NCBI GenBank assembly: GCA_012931725.1
Contig: CM022945.1
Location: forward strand, 18,214,580-18,278,579
Length of the DNA stretch: 64,000 bases
DNA from: Litsea cubeba
Lineage: Eukaryota; Streptophyta; Magnoliopsida; Laurales; Lauraceae
Reading direction: 5' to 3'
This document shows, in pieces, positions 35,817 through 45,480 of this stretch (the stretch's first letter is position 1; each line of letters opens with the position of its first letter). Below the pieces are notes generated by a model that was given only the letters and a program-made list of their open reading frames with translations, did no database searches and was not told where the DNA came from. The position numbers and the translations under genes were made by a program.

Positions 35817-38800
35817 GGTTCTGGATCTGGTCGAAGAAGAGGGAGGGGTTTGTTGGGCGATGGGGTGCTGTGAATGGGCTTCGGCTGTCTGGGAGAGGTG
35901 TTCGGTGAGTGCAGGGTTCTGGAAGAGGATATGTAAAGGTTTGTTGCAGGGAACTGACGAAGGGCTGGATTCTGCGGTGGCGACGGGACTGGGGATTCGG
36001 CAGAGGGGTTCTGCTGTTGGTGAGGGGCTGGAGATTGGGGAAGATGGTTGGTTCGGTGGCTTCTGGTAGGGCTAGGATAGGGTTCAGCAATTTGGGGTTT
36101 GAAAGTTTTGGGGAAAAAAATGGGTCTAGGGTTTTGATTTCGGTGGTCTGGGGTTCGGGTTATGAAGGATGGTGGCGACGACGGTTGTGTGAGGACGTGG
36201 CTGAGGGTTCGACTGGAGAAGGAGATCTCGGTGCACGGTATGCTTCTCTTTCTCTTATCGTCTTCTTCTCACTTCTTTGCTTCTTTCCTGCTTTTTTTTT
36301 TTTTTCTGCGTTGCTGCACCTTCTGTTCCTTTCCGTTCCGTTTTTTTTTTTTTTGTTCTGGGTGGGGTTGGAGCTTTCGATAGGGTCTGGGTTTGGCGGA
36401 AGGAAGGCGGGCGATGGGGCTGGGGTTCTCTTATATGGTTCGGATAGTGATTGGGGCTTCTAGCCTAGGTGATGGTTTCGGCTGGTTGAAGGGAAGGGTT
36501 CTGTGGAAGCGATGAAAGGCTAGGTTCTGGGAGCAGATGGATTGGAGTGGGGAAAGGGGTTTTGGCTAGTTTGTGTGCAGGCAGGGAGCAGGGAGTGGTT
36601 TTTTTTTTTTTTTTTTTTTATGATGCAGGGACGTGATGGTGGAGTTTGGGCAGGTGGGTTTCGATAGCAGGATGAGGCTAGGCTGATGAACGGAAGGAGG
36701 AATAAGGGTAACACGCCGACGATCGAGGGATCGTTCGGCTCTGATACCAATTGATGCAGTCCTAGGGTTAGGATGCAAGTGCTAGGGCACAATTAGGGTT
36801 CCCAGGGAACAATCACACGAGGAAGAAACAGTCTTCAACGATAAATCTTCTCTTAATTCAATTCTCTCTATGAGATTACCAATCTCTACAATGTCATATT
36901 AATAAGAAAAGAAACTTAAGGGCTAAGAAAACAATCTAAACCAAACTAGGAAACCAAATAATAATTAGAAACTAATCCTAATTATACTCTTACTAAAATA
37001 AGACCAATTAAAATTAGAATTTCATGGGTCCCACATGTGGCCCACAAGTCTTGTTGTAATGATGTGGTATTGCTACTGCATCACTCATCGATTCACCCAA
37101 GGTCTTGAATGGACTCCCTCTTCACCTTGTACCTACCACAACTATCCCTTCGATTTGTCACAGAGGCCAGTTTCTGGCTTTCGTAAAACACATTTGCTTG
37201 GGCACCTTTATAGGTTATGTTCTTCTCATTCAGCCCAATTTAATGTCATGCTCTCAGTTATTCCTCACCGCTTCACCCAAGGTCCTGAATGGCCTCCCTA
37301 CCTTCAATTTCTCTCATTCACATAGGGAAGTTTCTGGACTTGTGTAGTACCATCTCTACTCTTTCATTTAAACAAGATTCATTCTTGACTAATATTGTGT
37401 TTGGGTGGTCTAGAAGATTCCAGAATTCCTAGATTTCTAGAATTATTTGCTTGTATATTTTTTAGAAATCTGGCTCATTATTTCTACATGTGTTATAGAA
37501 TGTGAAATTACTATCATATTGCATGTACAGTTAGTATTTACACACTCATTATATCATTCTGCCACAAGCACCTTATCTTATTCCACAAAACTTGCATTGT
37601 TTCAAGATAAAGCATGAGAATTATTGAAACGTATAGGATTATATATTTTAGATTGGTCACATGATCATATCATATTATGCACTCCGAAAAATTAAGACCC
37701 ATTAATTCTACTCCAAAGAAATTACTAATTCCTTGTGGAAAGAACTAACATGAAAATTACCAAAATCAATTACAAAAAACCAATTTTCAAACCCCATCAT
37801 TATATGATAACCAAAAGTAGGTAGGCCACCCCTAAGTACCATTACTGACAACATTAATGGCAACACAAATTATTAATGTCCAATGGCTTAATCAAGTAAA
37901 ACCTCACATTTAAGAAAATAAAAAATATCTAGTACTAAAGACTAAAGAAATGATCATCCTCTGATTGCTTATGCTTACCGGCCTCCCAAATTTAGAAAAC
38001 TCAGCGGTTTTAGCTCTTTGCTGACCTGGATAGCCTGCATTTCATAACATAAAAGAATTAAAATGTCAGAATATTTATTATCTTTCTTGTGAAAAAAATA
38101 AAAAAGAAACATAGAATTAGGTTATTAGTCCAATACTAGAATTAGATTATTAGTCCAGTACTCATGCAAAAACTCTGTACTCATCAGGCCACTATTCTTT
38201 CAAGTTTACTGATAATGATTACTAGATATCCTTACACACACGCACTCACATAGAAACAATGCAAATATCAGAAATAATAATAATGTATAATGATGTCTAC
38301 TGCGAAGCATCTAGTATCAATGAAACAGACCCATGGGTGCAAATGGTATATCCAACTACTGAAGATGCACTCCGACATCTCAGACATTCATGCAGACCAA
38401 TTCCTTCCGGCATCCCAATGAAATAAGATGGAACAAAGAAATTTCCAATCATGGAACCAAATACATTATGCTAACTATGACTAAGAAATTTTTTATGGCA
38501 AAGCAAAGTAGTTCTAAAATGATATTCATATGTTACCACCAAGGATCAAAATAGCGGTTGCGGTGGGCATAGCAGCCGGTGGCCAAAATGTTACATAGCA
38601 GCTGATATATAGAGGTAGTGGTGATACGTAGCGGCATAGCAGTGTAAATAAGAAAAGTAGTCAAAATCTTTTGAAAAAACTCCAAAATATTGGAAAATGT
38701 TAGAATTTGATACTTTTTTCCTATAATAACTAAGATTAGGGGTGGTGTAGCAGTCCCTTTAGTGCATAGAAGTTCTGTATCGCAGAATGATTTAAAAAAA

Positions 38801-41800
38801 AAAAACAAAATATTGATCTAATTTTTTCCATGTATTCATGTTGGTTAGCTATACTAGAAGTTAGATTCTATTATGCATTTCTAAATTCATAATTCAAATA
38901 AGCAATTTGGTACAACTATGTATAACAAGGGGTATATAAATTATAAATAGTGCTTAAATAAAGTTTAGTGTTCAAATTTAAAGCCTAAACCAAATAACAA
39001 ATTAACTTTTATAAAAACAAACAATGTGTTTTTGTTGAGTGTATTGAAAATACAAAGGGGATGTACCTAGAGAAGATCCCTTGAGAGAAACTCTGTATAT
39101 TGACTGTAATTCAATGAGATCATGTGTTTTTTGATGTTCTTTTAAACATAGAAGGGTAGAAGAGTTACATAGAAATGTTAATTTGGAGAGAAAAAGAAAA
39201 GAAATAAGCCTTATTATGCATTTTAAGTTTTTTTGGAAAGTATCAGTCAATTTCACTCCGTAGAAGCCTCTACGAATGTGAGCGGCGCTAAATCCCATTT
39301 AGTGTAGAAATCTTAGCCGCTACGCCCGATCCGCTATTTTGATCCATGGTTACTGATAAGGACCCAACCCAGCCAAGGTGACAGGGCTGATGAGTTGTCA
39401 AGTCACTACTGTAATGATCTTCATTTGAAGTAGATTTCCTTGAAATGATTTGAATAAGGCAAGAGAGATCAGCCTGATCTCATCCTTTAGGTGGTAGGAT
39501 AAGTATGAGCTATTAGAAATTATCTCCTTCTTAGATGGTATTCTAATCTCCCAAATTGTAGGGATTATTTGATTTCATTTCTATATTGTAATTGGCCTTT
39601 GTCATTGGCTATTTAGTCGGAAATAATGAATGAATAAAATTGTCAATGAAATTATCTCAAATTGTGCTTGCACAAGGAGGCTGTCCAACCTTGAATTGGG
39701 CGATTTAGGAGGCTGTCCAACCTCGAATTGGACGATCTATCTCTTTTTCTCTTTTGGTTCTTATCAGTTACCACTTACCACACAACAAGAGAAACAGTGT
39801 GATCAAACAACAAAAGTATGCAACCATATTACAAATACATTAAGTCCTCAATGCACTCCAACAAGGTACTCGGCAAGACTTCATTATCTTTGACAAGGAA
39901 AAGTTGTTGAAAACACATAACACCTGAGGATAGCCATTAGCAACTAATCATTGAACAAAAATTCCAGATTAATGGCAAAGGAAGAAAGTCAAGCCTGTTT
40001 TACAAGGACATTCCATAAACAATATAGAAACTGATAGGGTCCACTTTTCAATTTTTGGTATTGTTCTATAAACACAATTCACAAAGTTCAAAATACATTT
40101 TTTTAGAATAATGTCAGAAATGCAATCACACATTAAGGAAAACAGCCAATGCATCATTTTATTCCTTTAAAAAAAAAACATCATTCTATTCCTTCAAATT
40201 ATTGTATATAATATTTATTGATTTTAAAGTATTTTACTAATCTAGAAGCTTTTATTATATTTTCTGACTTGTGATGTTCATGTATCATCACCATCATCAT
40301 CAAAAAGCCTTGTCCAAACTATTTTGGGGTCGGCTACATGAATTATGTTCCTCCTTTTTGTGATATTTATGATATCATAACATATATTCCGATGCACCCG
40401 TATAACTGTACAATCATGTTTGCATGTTAAGAGTTCAGATGTTTGCACATTTAACACTTATATTCTCTTTTTAACACAGTGAACATATAAATTGGTTTTC
40501 AGAGTATAGCTGTCAGATTCTTTCAGAGACGTAGTTTCAAAGTACTGGGAATCAATTCTTAGTATTCCAAGCAAGGAATCTGAAGAGATATAGCTCCATA
40601 AGAAGCACAGAAACTAATATGTAATCAATTAAAAATTTGAAAAAGAATCAGATAAACCATGGTCATTAGAGTAAGCCACAGGCAATATCAAAAGCAGCAC
40701 AATATCGGCCAAAATACAATGATACGAATCAACAGTTACTTAATGGAAGAACAGTATGCTTTGTGAAATTCACTGATGTATGCAACATGGCAAGTAAACA
40801 TGTTCACAACATACCTGCAAAAATGACAAGACCATCCCTGGATACTCTCATGAGATCCGGAAGTGTCTTATTAAGGTACCTTGGAGACAAGTAATCCAAT
40901 GCATCTGATACAATAACAAGAGAAAATGATTTGGGCTTGTAGGGTAGAGGAAACTTGATATCAGCCACACGCACTATGCCCTTGCGAATAAGACTCTTGC
41001 AACTGCTGTCAGCATCCTCAATGTCATAAGGTTCCACACCCCAAGCTTCAGTATCCTCTTCTTTCAACAGCAGAGAGACCACTGTACAAGTTTCTGGGCC
41101 CATATGCAAAACTTTATGCATGCTGTCACCATATACCTTCTTTAGTACAGGTATTGCTCTCTGAACTTCTAAAGTACATGAAAGGTCACCTGCATACACA
41201 GGCATATGTTGAGGTCTTAAATCAATGTAAATTGCTTATGAAATAACAATCAACACATCAGGGATAGCACCAGTCATATTCCATAGATGGCATGTCCGCA
41301 TGTGCCTCTGCTTATAGTACTTTTCTGGCATAAAATGTTGAACCAGAAGGTTGAGAAGAAATGGTCAAATGTTCATACCTTCAACCTTATTAAGAGCTTC
41401 TTTATCACTGCTTAATCCACCTGTCATGTGAAAATGCACAACAATTCAGCAGTAGTGTATCAGATACAAATTAACAAACCATTTAATTGTTTATAAATAA
41501 AAAGTGATGCCTAAAAACAAGTCATTAACTCAAACAGAAGAATACGACTTGCCACTAGTCATATATCTGGAACTAAAACAGCAGCATTGTCCACTAGCAA
41601 TCCTTTGAAACATGAACCCAATCATATTTTACAAATCAATCATGTCTTGAAAAAGAATGTGAAGGGATATGATATAGACCTGTGCCACGATAGGAATATG
41701 CAATAAGCAAGAACGTGCCCTGAAAGTTTCAGCAAACAACATGCTCAGGAATTGGACATGTAAGTCTATTGTAAAAGGTTTATATTTACTCTTTTAGGAC

Positions 41801-42344
41801 CATTTTCCCACAGGTTTTGCATTTGATCCAGAAATAACAACTTACATGGATCCACCTATTTCCTCCCCACCCAAACTATTTTTTCCAGAAGAACTTTCTA
41901 GTTCCTTAAAATCCCAGATGGAAGTGGTTAAAGTTTGCTGGAAGTTAGTACAAAGTGAAATGTACTCGACTAGTTCTTTTATCTCAACATGAACTTCGCA
42001 ATAAGCTCTTTTTAGATATCCATGTGAAATTTCAGGAATCAATAGATTCCTCTCTGGAAAAAAAAAAAAAAGATGGCCTATAATTGCAGGAAAAAACCTA
42101 AAATAGCAGCAAACAGGCCTTAAGGTCAAGCTGATTGGTCCTAAGATGTTCAGCCATAATAACATGCAAAAGAAACATACATTGTGATTAAAAAAATAAA
42201 AAAAGGGGGGAAGAATACCAAGAGAATCAGGCCAATTGTCAGCAAAGGTGACGGTCGCGATTTCTGATGTAATGAGCCTGATGATAGTGGAACACCTCCA
42301 GTTTCCCCAAAGCGTCTTGTGGGATTTACTGGCCTCCTTGACAT
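30008..42344 (-). CDS. CGR2: CGR2/CGR3-type Golgi pectin methyltransferase
   Basis: Six coding exons: 42219-42344, 41680-41719, 41379-41420, 40815-41189, 37979-38034 and 30008-30154. All introns are GT-AG and the phases agree. The total is 786 nt (261 residues plus TAA), the length I recall for Arabidopsis CGR2. The start is MSRRPVNPTRRFGETGG, followed by a signal anchor at about residues 33-51 (PLLTIGLILL spliced to GTFLLIAYSY). The methyltransferase-like domain has VLHMGPET (probable SAM loop), EAWGVEPYDIEDAD and DALDYLSPRYLNKT. The C-terminus reads RSSSWWIKYF to CQVFHLSS. The family (CGR2/CGR3) acts in Golgi methyl-esterification of homogalacturonan. Intron 5 is 7.8 kb and filled with transposons. 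The choice between CGR2 and CGR3 rests on neighbour order. Confidence 0.9.
30978..31343 (+). mobile_element. Solo LTR, 366 bp, in CGR intron 5
   Basis: Begins TGATGCAGGATAG and ends GGGCCTGCATCA, with target duplications CAAGG (30973-30977) and CAAGA (31344-31348). A TATA-like TTATTTATATG near 31180 supports plus orientation. Its ends resemble those of the element at 33176-37083, so the families may be related. Confidence 0.65.
31548..32134 (-). mobile_element. 5'-truncated RTE-type LINE
   Basis: Flanked by a perfect 18-bp target duplication TAGATCCGAGTTTCAACA (31530-31547 and 32135-32152). The 3' end has an (AACC)n tail on the plus strand and the RTE signature CCCACTAGGTGGGGTCGGCT. The minus strand encodes the ORF C-terminus: VSHRIQAGWTKWRSASGVL, LLYGSECW, then (after a frameshift near 31960) MRMLRWMCGITRRDRI and RWFGHVRRRP. 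These are hallmarks of plant RTE LINEs. Confidence 0.85.
32433..32784 (-). mobile_element. Small Helitron-like element
   Basis: The minus-strand 5' end TCCTATTATAATATATTAAA and 3' end GTTGTGCTAG followed by T resemble Helitron termini. The 3' hairpin is weak (GCACA/TGTGC overlapping CTAG) and the base before the 5' TC is T, not A. No coding. Confidence 0.4.
33176..33507 (-). repeat. 3' LTR of TR-GAG element
   Basis: 332 bp. It contains the intact TATAAATATG and the last 22 or so codons of the gag-protease frame. Confidence 0.9.
33438..35135 (-). CDS. Gag-protease polyprotein of TR-GAG element
   Basis: 565 residues from ATG at 35135. A Q/M/L-rich coiled coil spans about 21-62. The retrotransposon gag domain spans about 95-265 (PEYDGKLNPDEFLDWL, AAIWWAELQKKRRYQ, FLPINYSRDLRSRFQYLKQG). 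A CCHC zinc knuckle is at 301-314 (CFNCHQQGHRAREC). A retropepsin-like domain spans about 375-475, with DGG at 393-395 in place of the usual D-S/T-G, and LLGRPW at 464-469. The frame has no stop or shift. It crosses into the 3' LTR at about residue 543 and ends there, so the pol region has been lost by deletion up to the LTR. Expression would need proteins from an autonomous relative for replication. Confidence 0.9.
   Translation of the reverse strand: MPPKKLIDAESSSHNDDDLRGTVAQLSVTVNQLSATMAQMQVQMQATLERIETRLTTLETNRRDDNHRDDGGPHRNQRDPHVVNVDRDLGIKLVIPEYDGKLNPDEFLDWLVCVENIFAHKPMTDAHKITLVATRFRNYAAIWWAELQKKRRYQQIDPVDTWTEMKNLLKQKFLPINYSRDLRSRFQYLKQGSKTVVEYSEEFMTMQARCGLNEDEDVLVDRYFNGLTLDIQDILTFKHFENVDEIVQHAIKAEGIAQHQARKLNASKWVMQKNSSLAGSKPGDSSEKEFTKPEGQNRITCFNCHQQGHRARECPKRIHLIENESDEKDVPDDPKETEVAAETEELEIYNAVDGESLMVITDAPSTTATKWLRENIFRSKGTVNDHECTVVIDGGSCQNIISQAFVDRLQLKVRKHHRPYFARWLMTGDEVQVRYACPVTFSIGTDYTDTVWCNVVPMDSCDLLLGRPWMYDKNGTNGMRDNTYTFIHGERQVTLRPMKPTPPKQGSSSRLTKDALHVHTIYRSNIKKKSRVRGRTLFQPGENDAVAIPHHYNKTCGPHVGPMKF
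35136..36751 (-). other. Untranslated leader of TR-GAG element
   Basis: GC-rich leader between primer site and gag. Two similar segments (35600-36060 and 36170-36540), each with GGTGCACGGTA, suggest an internal duplication of about 450 bp. There is a 38-base T run at 35777-35814. Open frames on either strand are compositional. Confidence 0.6.
36752..37083 (-). repeat. 5' LTR of TR-GAG element
   Basis: 332 bp and nearly identical to the 3' LTR. The TATA-like box is altered by one base. Confidence 0.9.
38540..39348. mobile_element. hAT-like element in CGR intron 4
   Basis: Ends CAAGGATCAAAATAGCGG and CCGCTATTTTGATCCATG are inverted repeats with one mismatch. Left duplication GTTACCAC lies at 38532-38539. 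The right copy GTTACCAC is interrupted by the adjacent solo LTR (GTTAC at 39349-39353, completed as GTTACCAC at 39767-39774). No transposase. Confidence 0.75.
39354..39766. mobile_element. Solo LTR inserted in the hAT target duplication
   Basis: Begins TGATAAGGACC and ends GGTTCTTATCA, with perfect 5-bp duplications GTTAC at 39349-39353 and 39767-39771. It contains a doubled motif GGAGGCTGTCCAACC. It lies in CGR intron 4 and is younger than the hAT-like element beside it. Confidence 0.75.
40281..40350 (-). mobile_element. RTE LINE 3' end fragment
   Basis: ATCATCATCAAAAAGCCTTG followed by TTTTGGGGTCGGCTACATG is the typical RTE 3' terminus, heavily truncated, in CGR intron 4. A weaker match (CATCATCAAAGCC) lies at 32258 in intron 5. 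Confidence 0.6.
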
Positions 42345-42380
42345 CGTTGCGGCTGGTGTAGTGGACTACAAGCTATGATC
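42345..42380 (-). other. 5' UTR part of second exon, CGR gene
   Basis: Acceptor TCAATCAGTGTTAAG ends at 42381. The UTR continues through TGTAGTCCACTACACCAGCC to the ATG at 42344. Confidence 0.6.
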
Positions 42381-43150
42381 CTTAACACTGATTGAAAAGA
42401 AGAATTCCATAAACTTAATTTCTCTAAACCAAGAGAATGTATAAATATAGACACCAAAGCATATCCATGATGAACACAACAAGAGGTTTAGCATGAGCTC
42501 GGATGCGCCTCAATTAACAACTGAGAAATTACTATGTTTGCGCACAATCATTTGCTTTTTTTTTTTTTTACAGCATTTTGTTTCCACAGTGATATCATTT
42601 TCTGGTGTAATGTAAACTGAAGCCTTCAGTTTATGCAATTCCAATTTCTCTTGTTTGGTGCGCCGAGCTTTTTTCTGCAATGAAATGCATTTCACTAGCA
42701 CCATGGAAAGCACATTTCTAGCATATTTATATACAGTAGAGCAAATTCTCCTCTCTAATGCGCCCAAATTAACATCTAGAAAGATTTCAGGTATGTGAGG
42801 ATGAGTCAAACGAACAGCCGAGAACAGAGACAGATAGAGCAAACCCTAGCAGAACATTACAGAAGTAAGTAAGTAACAACAACAAGGACGCATCAAAAAC
42901 TGTTTCAGAACAAAGCCTAAAGATTCGGGAAATCGAACTTCCAAGAATACATCATACAATAAAAACTGCATCAGCATCAGAATTATCAGTATGCTGGCTC
43001 TTAATTGGAATGACGCGTAGCTCTCGGGAACAGATCTATCTATGTATAATATACGGGAGAAATCAAAATCCATGAAATCGTGTTTCATTAGAGAAAAGAA
43101 CACGGATTCATGTGGGAAAAAAAAAACACACAGAGGAAGAAAATGATTAC

Positions 43151-43300
43151 CTAAAAAGAAAGGGGATGGAAGAGATTAAAAGCTGAGATCTGAAGTTTTT
43201 GTGGCCGGATCTTGATCTGGATCTGTTTCGATCTCAGCCCACGCCAGAGAGAGAGAGAGACAGAGTTGCAGAGACTGTCCTCTATATTAGATCTGAGTGC
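43151..43300 (-). promoter_or_regulatory. Probable 5' UTR exon and core promoter, CGR gene
   Basis: A CT-rich leader (CTCTCTCTCTCTGGCGTGGG) ends at donor TTTTTAG/GTAATCA (exon end 43151). It would splice over about 770 bases to the acceptor at 42381. A TATA-like TAATATAGAGG lies near 43282. The transcription start (about 43250) is an estimate. Confidence 0.45.
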
Positions 43301-43865
43301 TACGATGGAGAGACAAGTGACTGATCTACTACAAGAGGCGGCAGTGCTTCTCAAAAACAGTATTTCAAGAATCAAATCCAACTAAGAAAGATTGGTTTGC
43401 CAGTCAGAACGAGTAATAGTGATTTGATGTGGGATAGTGATTTTAAAGTAATGATAATATTATTTAATTATGCACCGGCTTTGCTCAGTGTTTCTGCACT
43501 TTGCTCGGCCTCACATTGTGGGGTCTTCAAACCATCAAGCAATGAGGCACTATTCATTCTTCAACCCTTCTTTTTGTCTGCTGAAGTTCTTCAACCCTTC
43601 TTCATTGAAAAGTTTTTCTTAAAAAAAAAGAAAGAAAGATTTTATGAAAAAAATTTCGAGATTTGGTCATTTTTCGTGAAGAGTTCCCGCAAATTGTGCC
43701 CCACAAAATTAATTCTCCTGCCAATTTTATCTATTTTTTTGGATTTTTTTTAGCGACGATAGTTCTTGATGACGCTATTATCGCTCTTCGCAGACCATAT
43801 TCTCTATCATCGCTCTTCCATCGCCATGCCCATATGGTGCACTGGCTGCATCGTCATCTCCATAC
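43301..43865. other. Intergenic upstream of CGR gene
   Basis: No gene. A hairpin-like motif pair at 43743-43783 (GCGACGATAG and CGCTATTATCGC) resembles the border motifs at 21550 and 22397. Confidence 0.4.
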
Positions 43866-44371
43866 ACGCCCGGATACTGGATTTAAAGTCTTTCGGCTGG
43901 AACACAGATTCTCCGATGAAGGATTCTCCATTTCCTAGCTTCATGGTCACCCTAATGCTTCTGTCCATGGTGCTTGCACCCACGGTAAGATACCATGGGG
44001 CTGCATTTGTGACACTGGTGTAGGAGGGGCCAGTGTTTCCTGCACTGCAGCTAGGGATGCATACCGGGTCTTGAAACCCGGTCCGACCCGGAGACCCGGT
44101 TCGACTCGGACCTTATCGGCTGACCCGATAAAGAGTTTATCAGACCGGGTCAAACCCGGCCCAGACCTTACTTAATAGGTCCGGGTTTGTATTTTATAAG
44201 TTATCGGGTTATTGGGTCACCCGATAACAAATGAAAACAGCATTGGGTGAACGATCTTGGTTGGTGCCCCCACCACACCACTTGTAGACCACGTGATCGG
44301 AGCTGAATCTAATGTGACCGTTGTATTTCAAGAATTCATAACGTTCAAAAAATCCCTCCTTTTCAAACCCC

Positions 44372-44379
44372 TTATAAAT
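44372..44379 (+). promoter_or_regulatory. TATA box of captured FZR exon
   Basis: TTATAAAT, about 120 bases upstream of the ATG at 44497, followed by a CT-rich leader (CTCTCTCTCACTCTCTGCCC). Confidence 0.5.
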
Positions 44380-44496
44380 GATTTCTTCCTCTTCCAAAAC
44401 CATATTTGCTCTCTCTCACTCTCTGCCCTTCAGCTTCTTCCAAGCCCCCAAAACCCTAGTAGAATCTCGAAAAAAGAAAGAAACCCAGCAGTAGCA

Positions 44497-44940
44497 ATGG
44501 AGGAGAGAAGGAAAAGCTCCTTGAATCTTCCTTCTGGAATGTCCAAACCAGCTCTTCATCTCGAAACACTCTCGTCGTCTTTTACATCCATACCCAAAAC
44601 CCCCTCTCCGTCAAAGACCATCTACAGTGATCGATTCATCCCATGCAGGTCGTCTTCTAGGCTTCAGAACTTTGTATTGGTCGAGAAATCTTCGCCTGCT
44701 AAGGAAGGAGGAAATGAAGCTTATGTGAGGATGTTGAAAGCTGAGATCTTTGGGACCGATTCTCCCTTGTGCCAGGGCTCTCCCATGAGCCCTAGCAAGA
44801 ATATGTTCCGATTCAAGACCGACCATTCTGCCCCGAGCTCGCCTTATTCACAGTCCCTTTCGGTGCACGAGGGGGGTGTCGCGTATGAGGCCTCCACGCC
44901 TCCGAAGGTGCCAAGGAAGGTGCCCAAAACGCCTCACAAG
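44497..44940 (+). CDS. Captured first exon of FIZZY-RELATED (CDH1/CCS52)
   Basis: 148 codons from ATG (44497) to donor CACAAG/GTACAA (44940/44941); the frame stays open into the intron and stops at TAA near 44976. It begins MEERRKSSLNLPSGMSKPAL. It holds the C-box DRFIPCR (about residues 44-50), the APC/C-binding motif of CDH1-type activators. It also holds AEIFG, SPSKNMFRFKTD and VPRKVPKTPHK, all in FZR order. The seven WD40 repeats are encoded by later exons and are absent. The family recruits substrates to the anaphase-promoting complex and drives endoreduplication in plants. If expressed it would give a WD40-less N-terminal fragment. It is carried in a hAT-like element, so it is a duplicate of a gene located elsewhere. 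Confidence 0.85.
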
Positions 44941-45480
44941 GTACAAATTTTGGTGTGGGGTTTTAGTTTTATGTAATAGTGAGAGATTCATGCAAAACTA
45001 ATGTAGGAACTCACTTGGGAAATTTAACAAACACTAGAGCAGCAATAAAAAGAACAAGCTAGAATTGAGATACGACTTTTTTGTGAACCTAAGATTTCTT
45101 TCCGGGTTACCCGAAATTCGAACCCGGTGACCCGGTAACCCGATAACTCGATTTTACTTAACAGGGTTACTGAACCGGGTCTAGAGGTCATAAAAAATAT
45201 CGGGTTGGGTCAAACCTAGTCCAATAACCAGGAACTCGACCCGATGCGCACCCGTAACTGCAGCTGATGATCAAAATCCCCTTCTGCATCGCCTTAGACG
45301 CACCTATGTCGATGACGCTGGTGTACAAGTTAGAAAGGAGGCCTCCACCTAAGGAGATGGACATCACATCTACTCCATCTTGGACTGCAACATCCAATCC
45401 TGCTGGCAAATCACTACTTGCACAACCGAACTCTATAGGGAAATTCGATTTGTACCCACATGTTTTGCTGAGTCCACCCA

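Larger units (their letters stand above)
33176..37083 (-). mobile_element. TR-GAG type LTR retrotransposon (no RT/INT)
   Basis: Two 332-bp LTRs (33176-33507 and 36752-37083) begin TGATGCAG and end CTGCATCA. They differ at about five positions by eye. Perfect 5-bp duplications CTCAT lie at 33171-33175 and 37084-37088. On the minus strand, TGGTATCAGAGCC after the 5' LTR is a tRNA-iMet primer site, and AACCTGGGGAGAA precedes the 3' LTR as polypurine tract. The interior holds one gag-protease frame and a 1.6-kb untranslated leader; reverse transcriptase, RNase H and integrase are absent. It is a non-autonomous Ty3-type element. The 5' LTR carries TATTAATATG where the 3' LTR has TATAAATATG. Confidence 0.9.
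44052..45256 (+). mobile_element. hAT-like element carrying an FZR promoter and exon
   Basis: 1205 bp. Ends TAGGGATGCATACCGGGTC and TACGGGTGCGCATCGGGTC (the latter read from the right end inward) are imperfect inverted repeats. Perfect 8-bp duplications ACTGCAGC lie at 44044-44051 and 45257-45264. Subterminal parts are ACCCGG-rich. The interior (about 44230-44990) is host gene sequence: promoter, leader, first exon and start of the first intron of a FIZZY-RELATED gene. No transposase. A Pack-TIR-like gene capture. Confidence 0.85.
43866..45480 (-). pseudogene. Subtilase pseudogene, split by a transposon
   Basis: Fragment of a plant subtilisin-like serine protease (an extracellular family). 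The right piece (45257-45480) reads FGCASSDLPAGLDVAVQDGV, DVMSISLGGG, then IGASKAMQKGILIISCS. The left piece (43866-44051) continues CSAGNTGPSYTSVTNAAPW, LTVGASTMDRSI, then LGNGESFIGESVFQPKDF. The order matches the subtilase domain before the catalytic Ser region, which is missing here. The 44052-45256 element separates the pieces. Removing it and one 8-bp duplication joins the frame exactly (IISC/SAGNTGPS). The Asp, His and Ser active-site regions are not present in the fragment. Confidence 0.85.

Noticed and set aside
35530..36463. Frames of 179 and 184 codons on the plus strand
   Set aside because: They lie antisense in the TR-GAG leader, include poly-Phe from T runs, and show no domain.
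44257..44496. Upstream extension of the FZR exon frame to an earlier ATG
   Set aside because: The extension covers the TATA box and leader, has no family similarity, and FZR proteins start at the MEERRKSS position.
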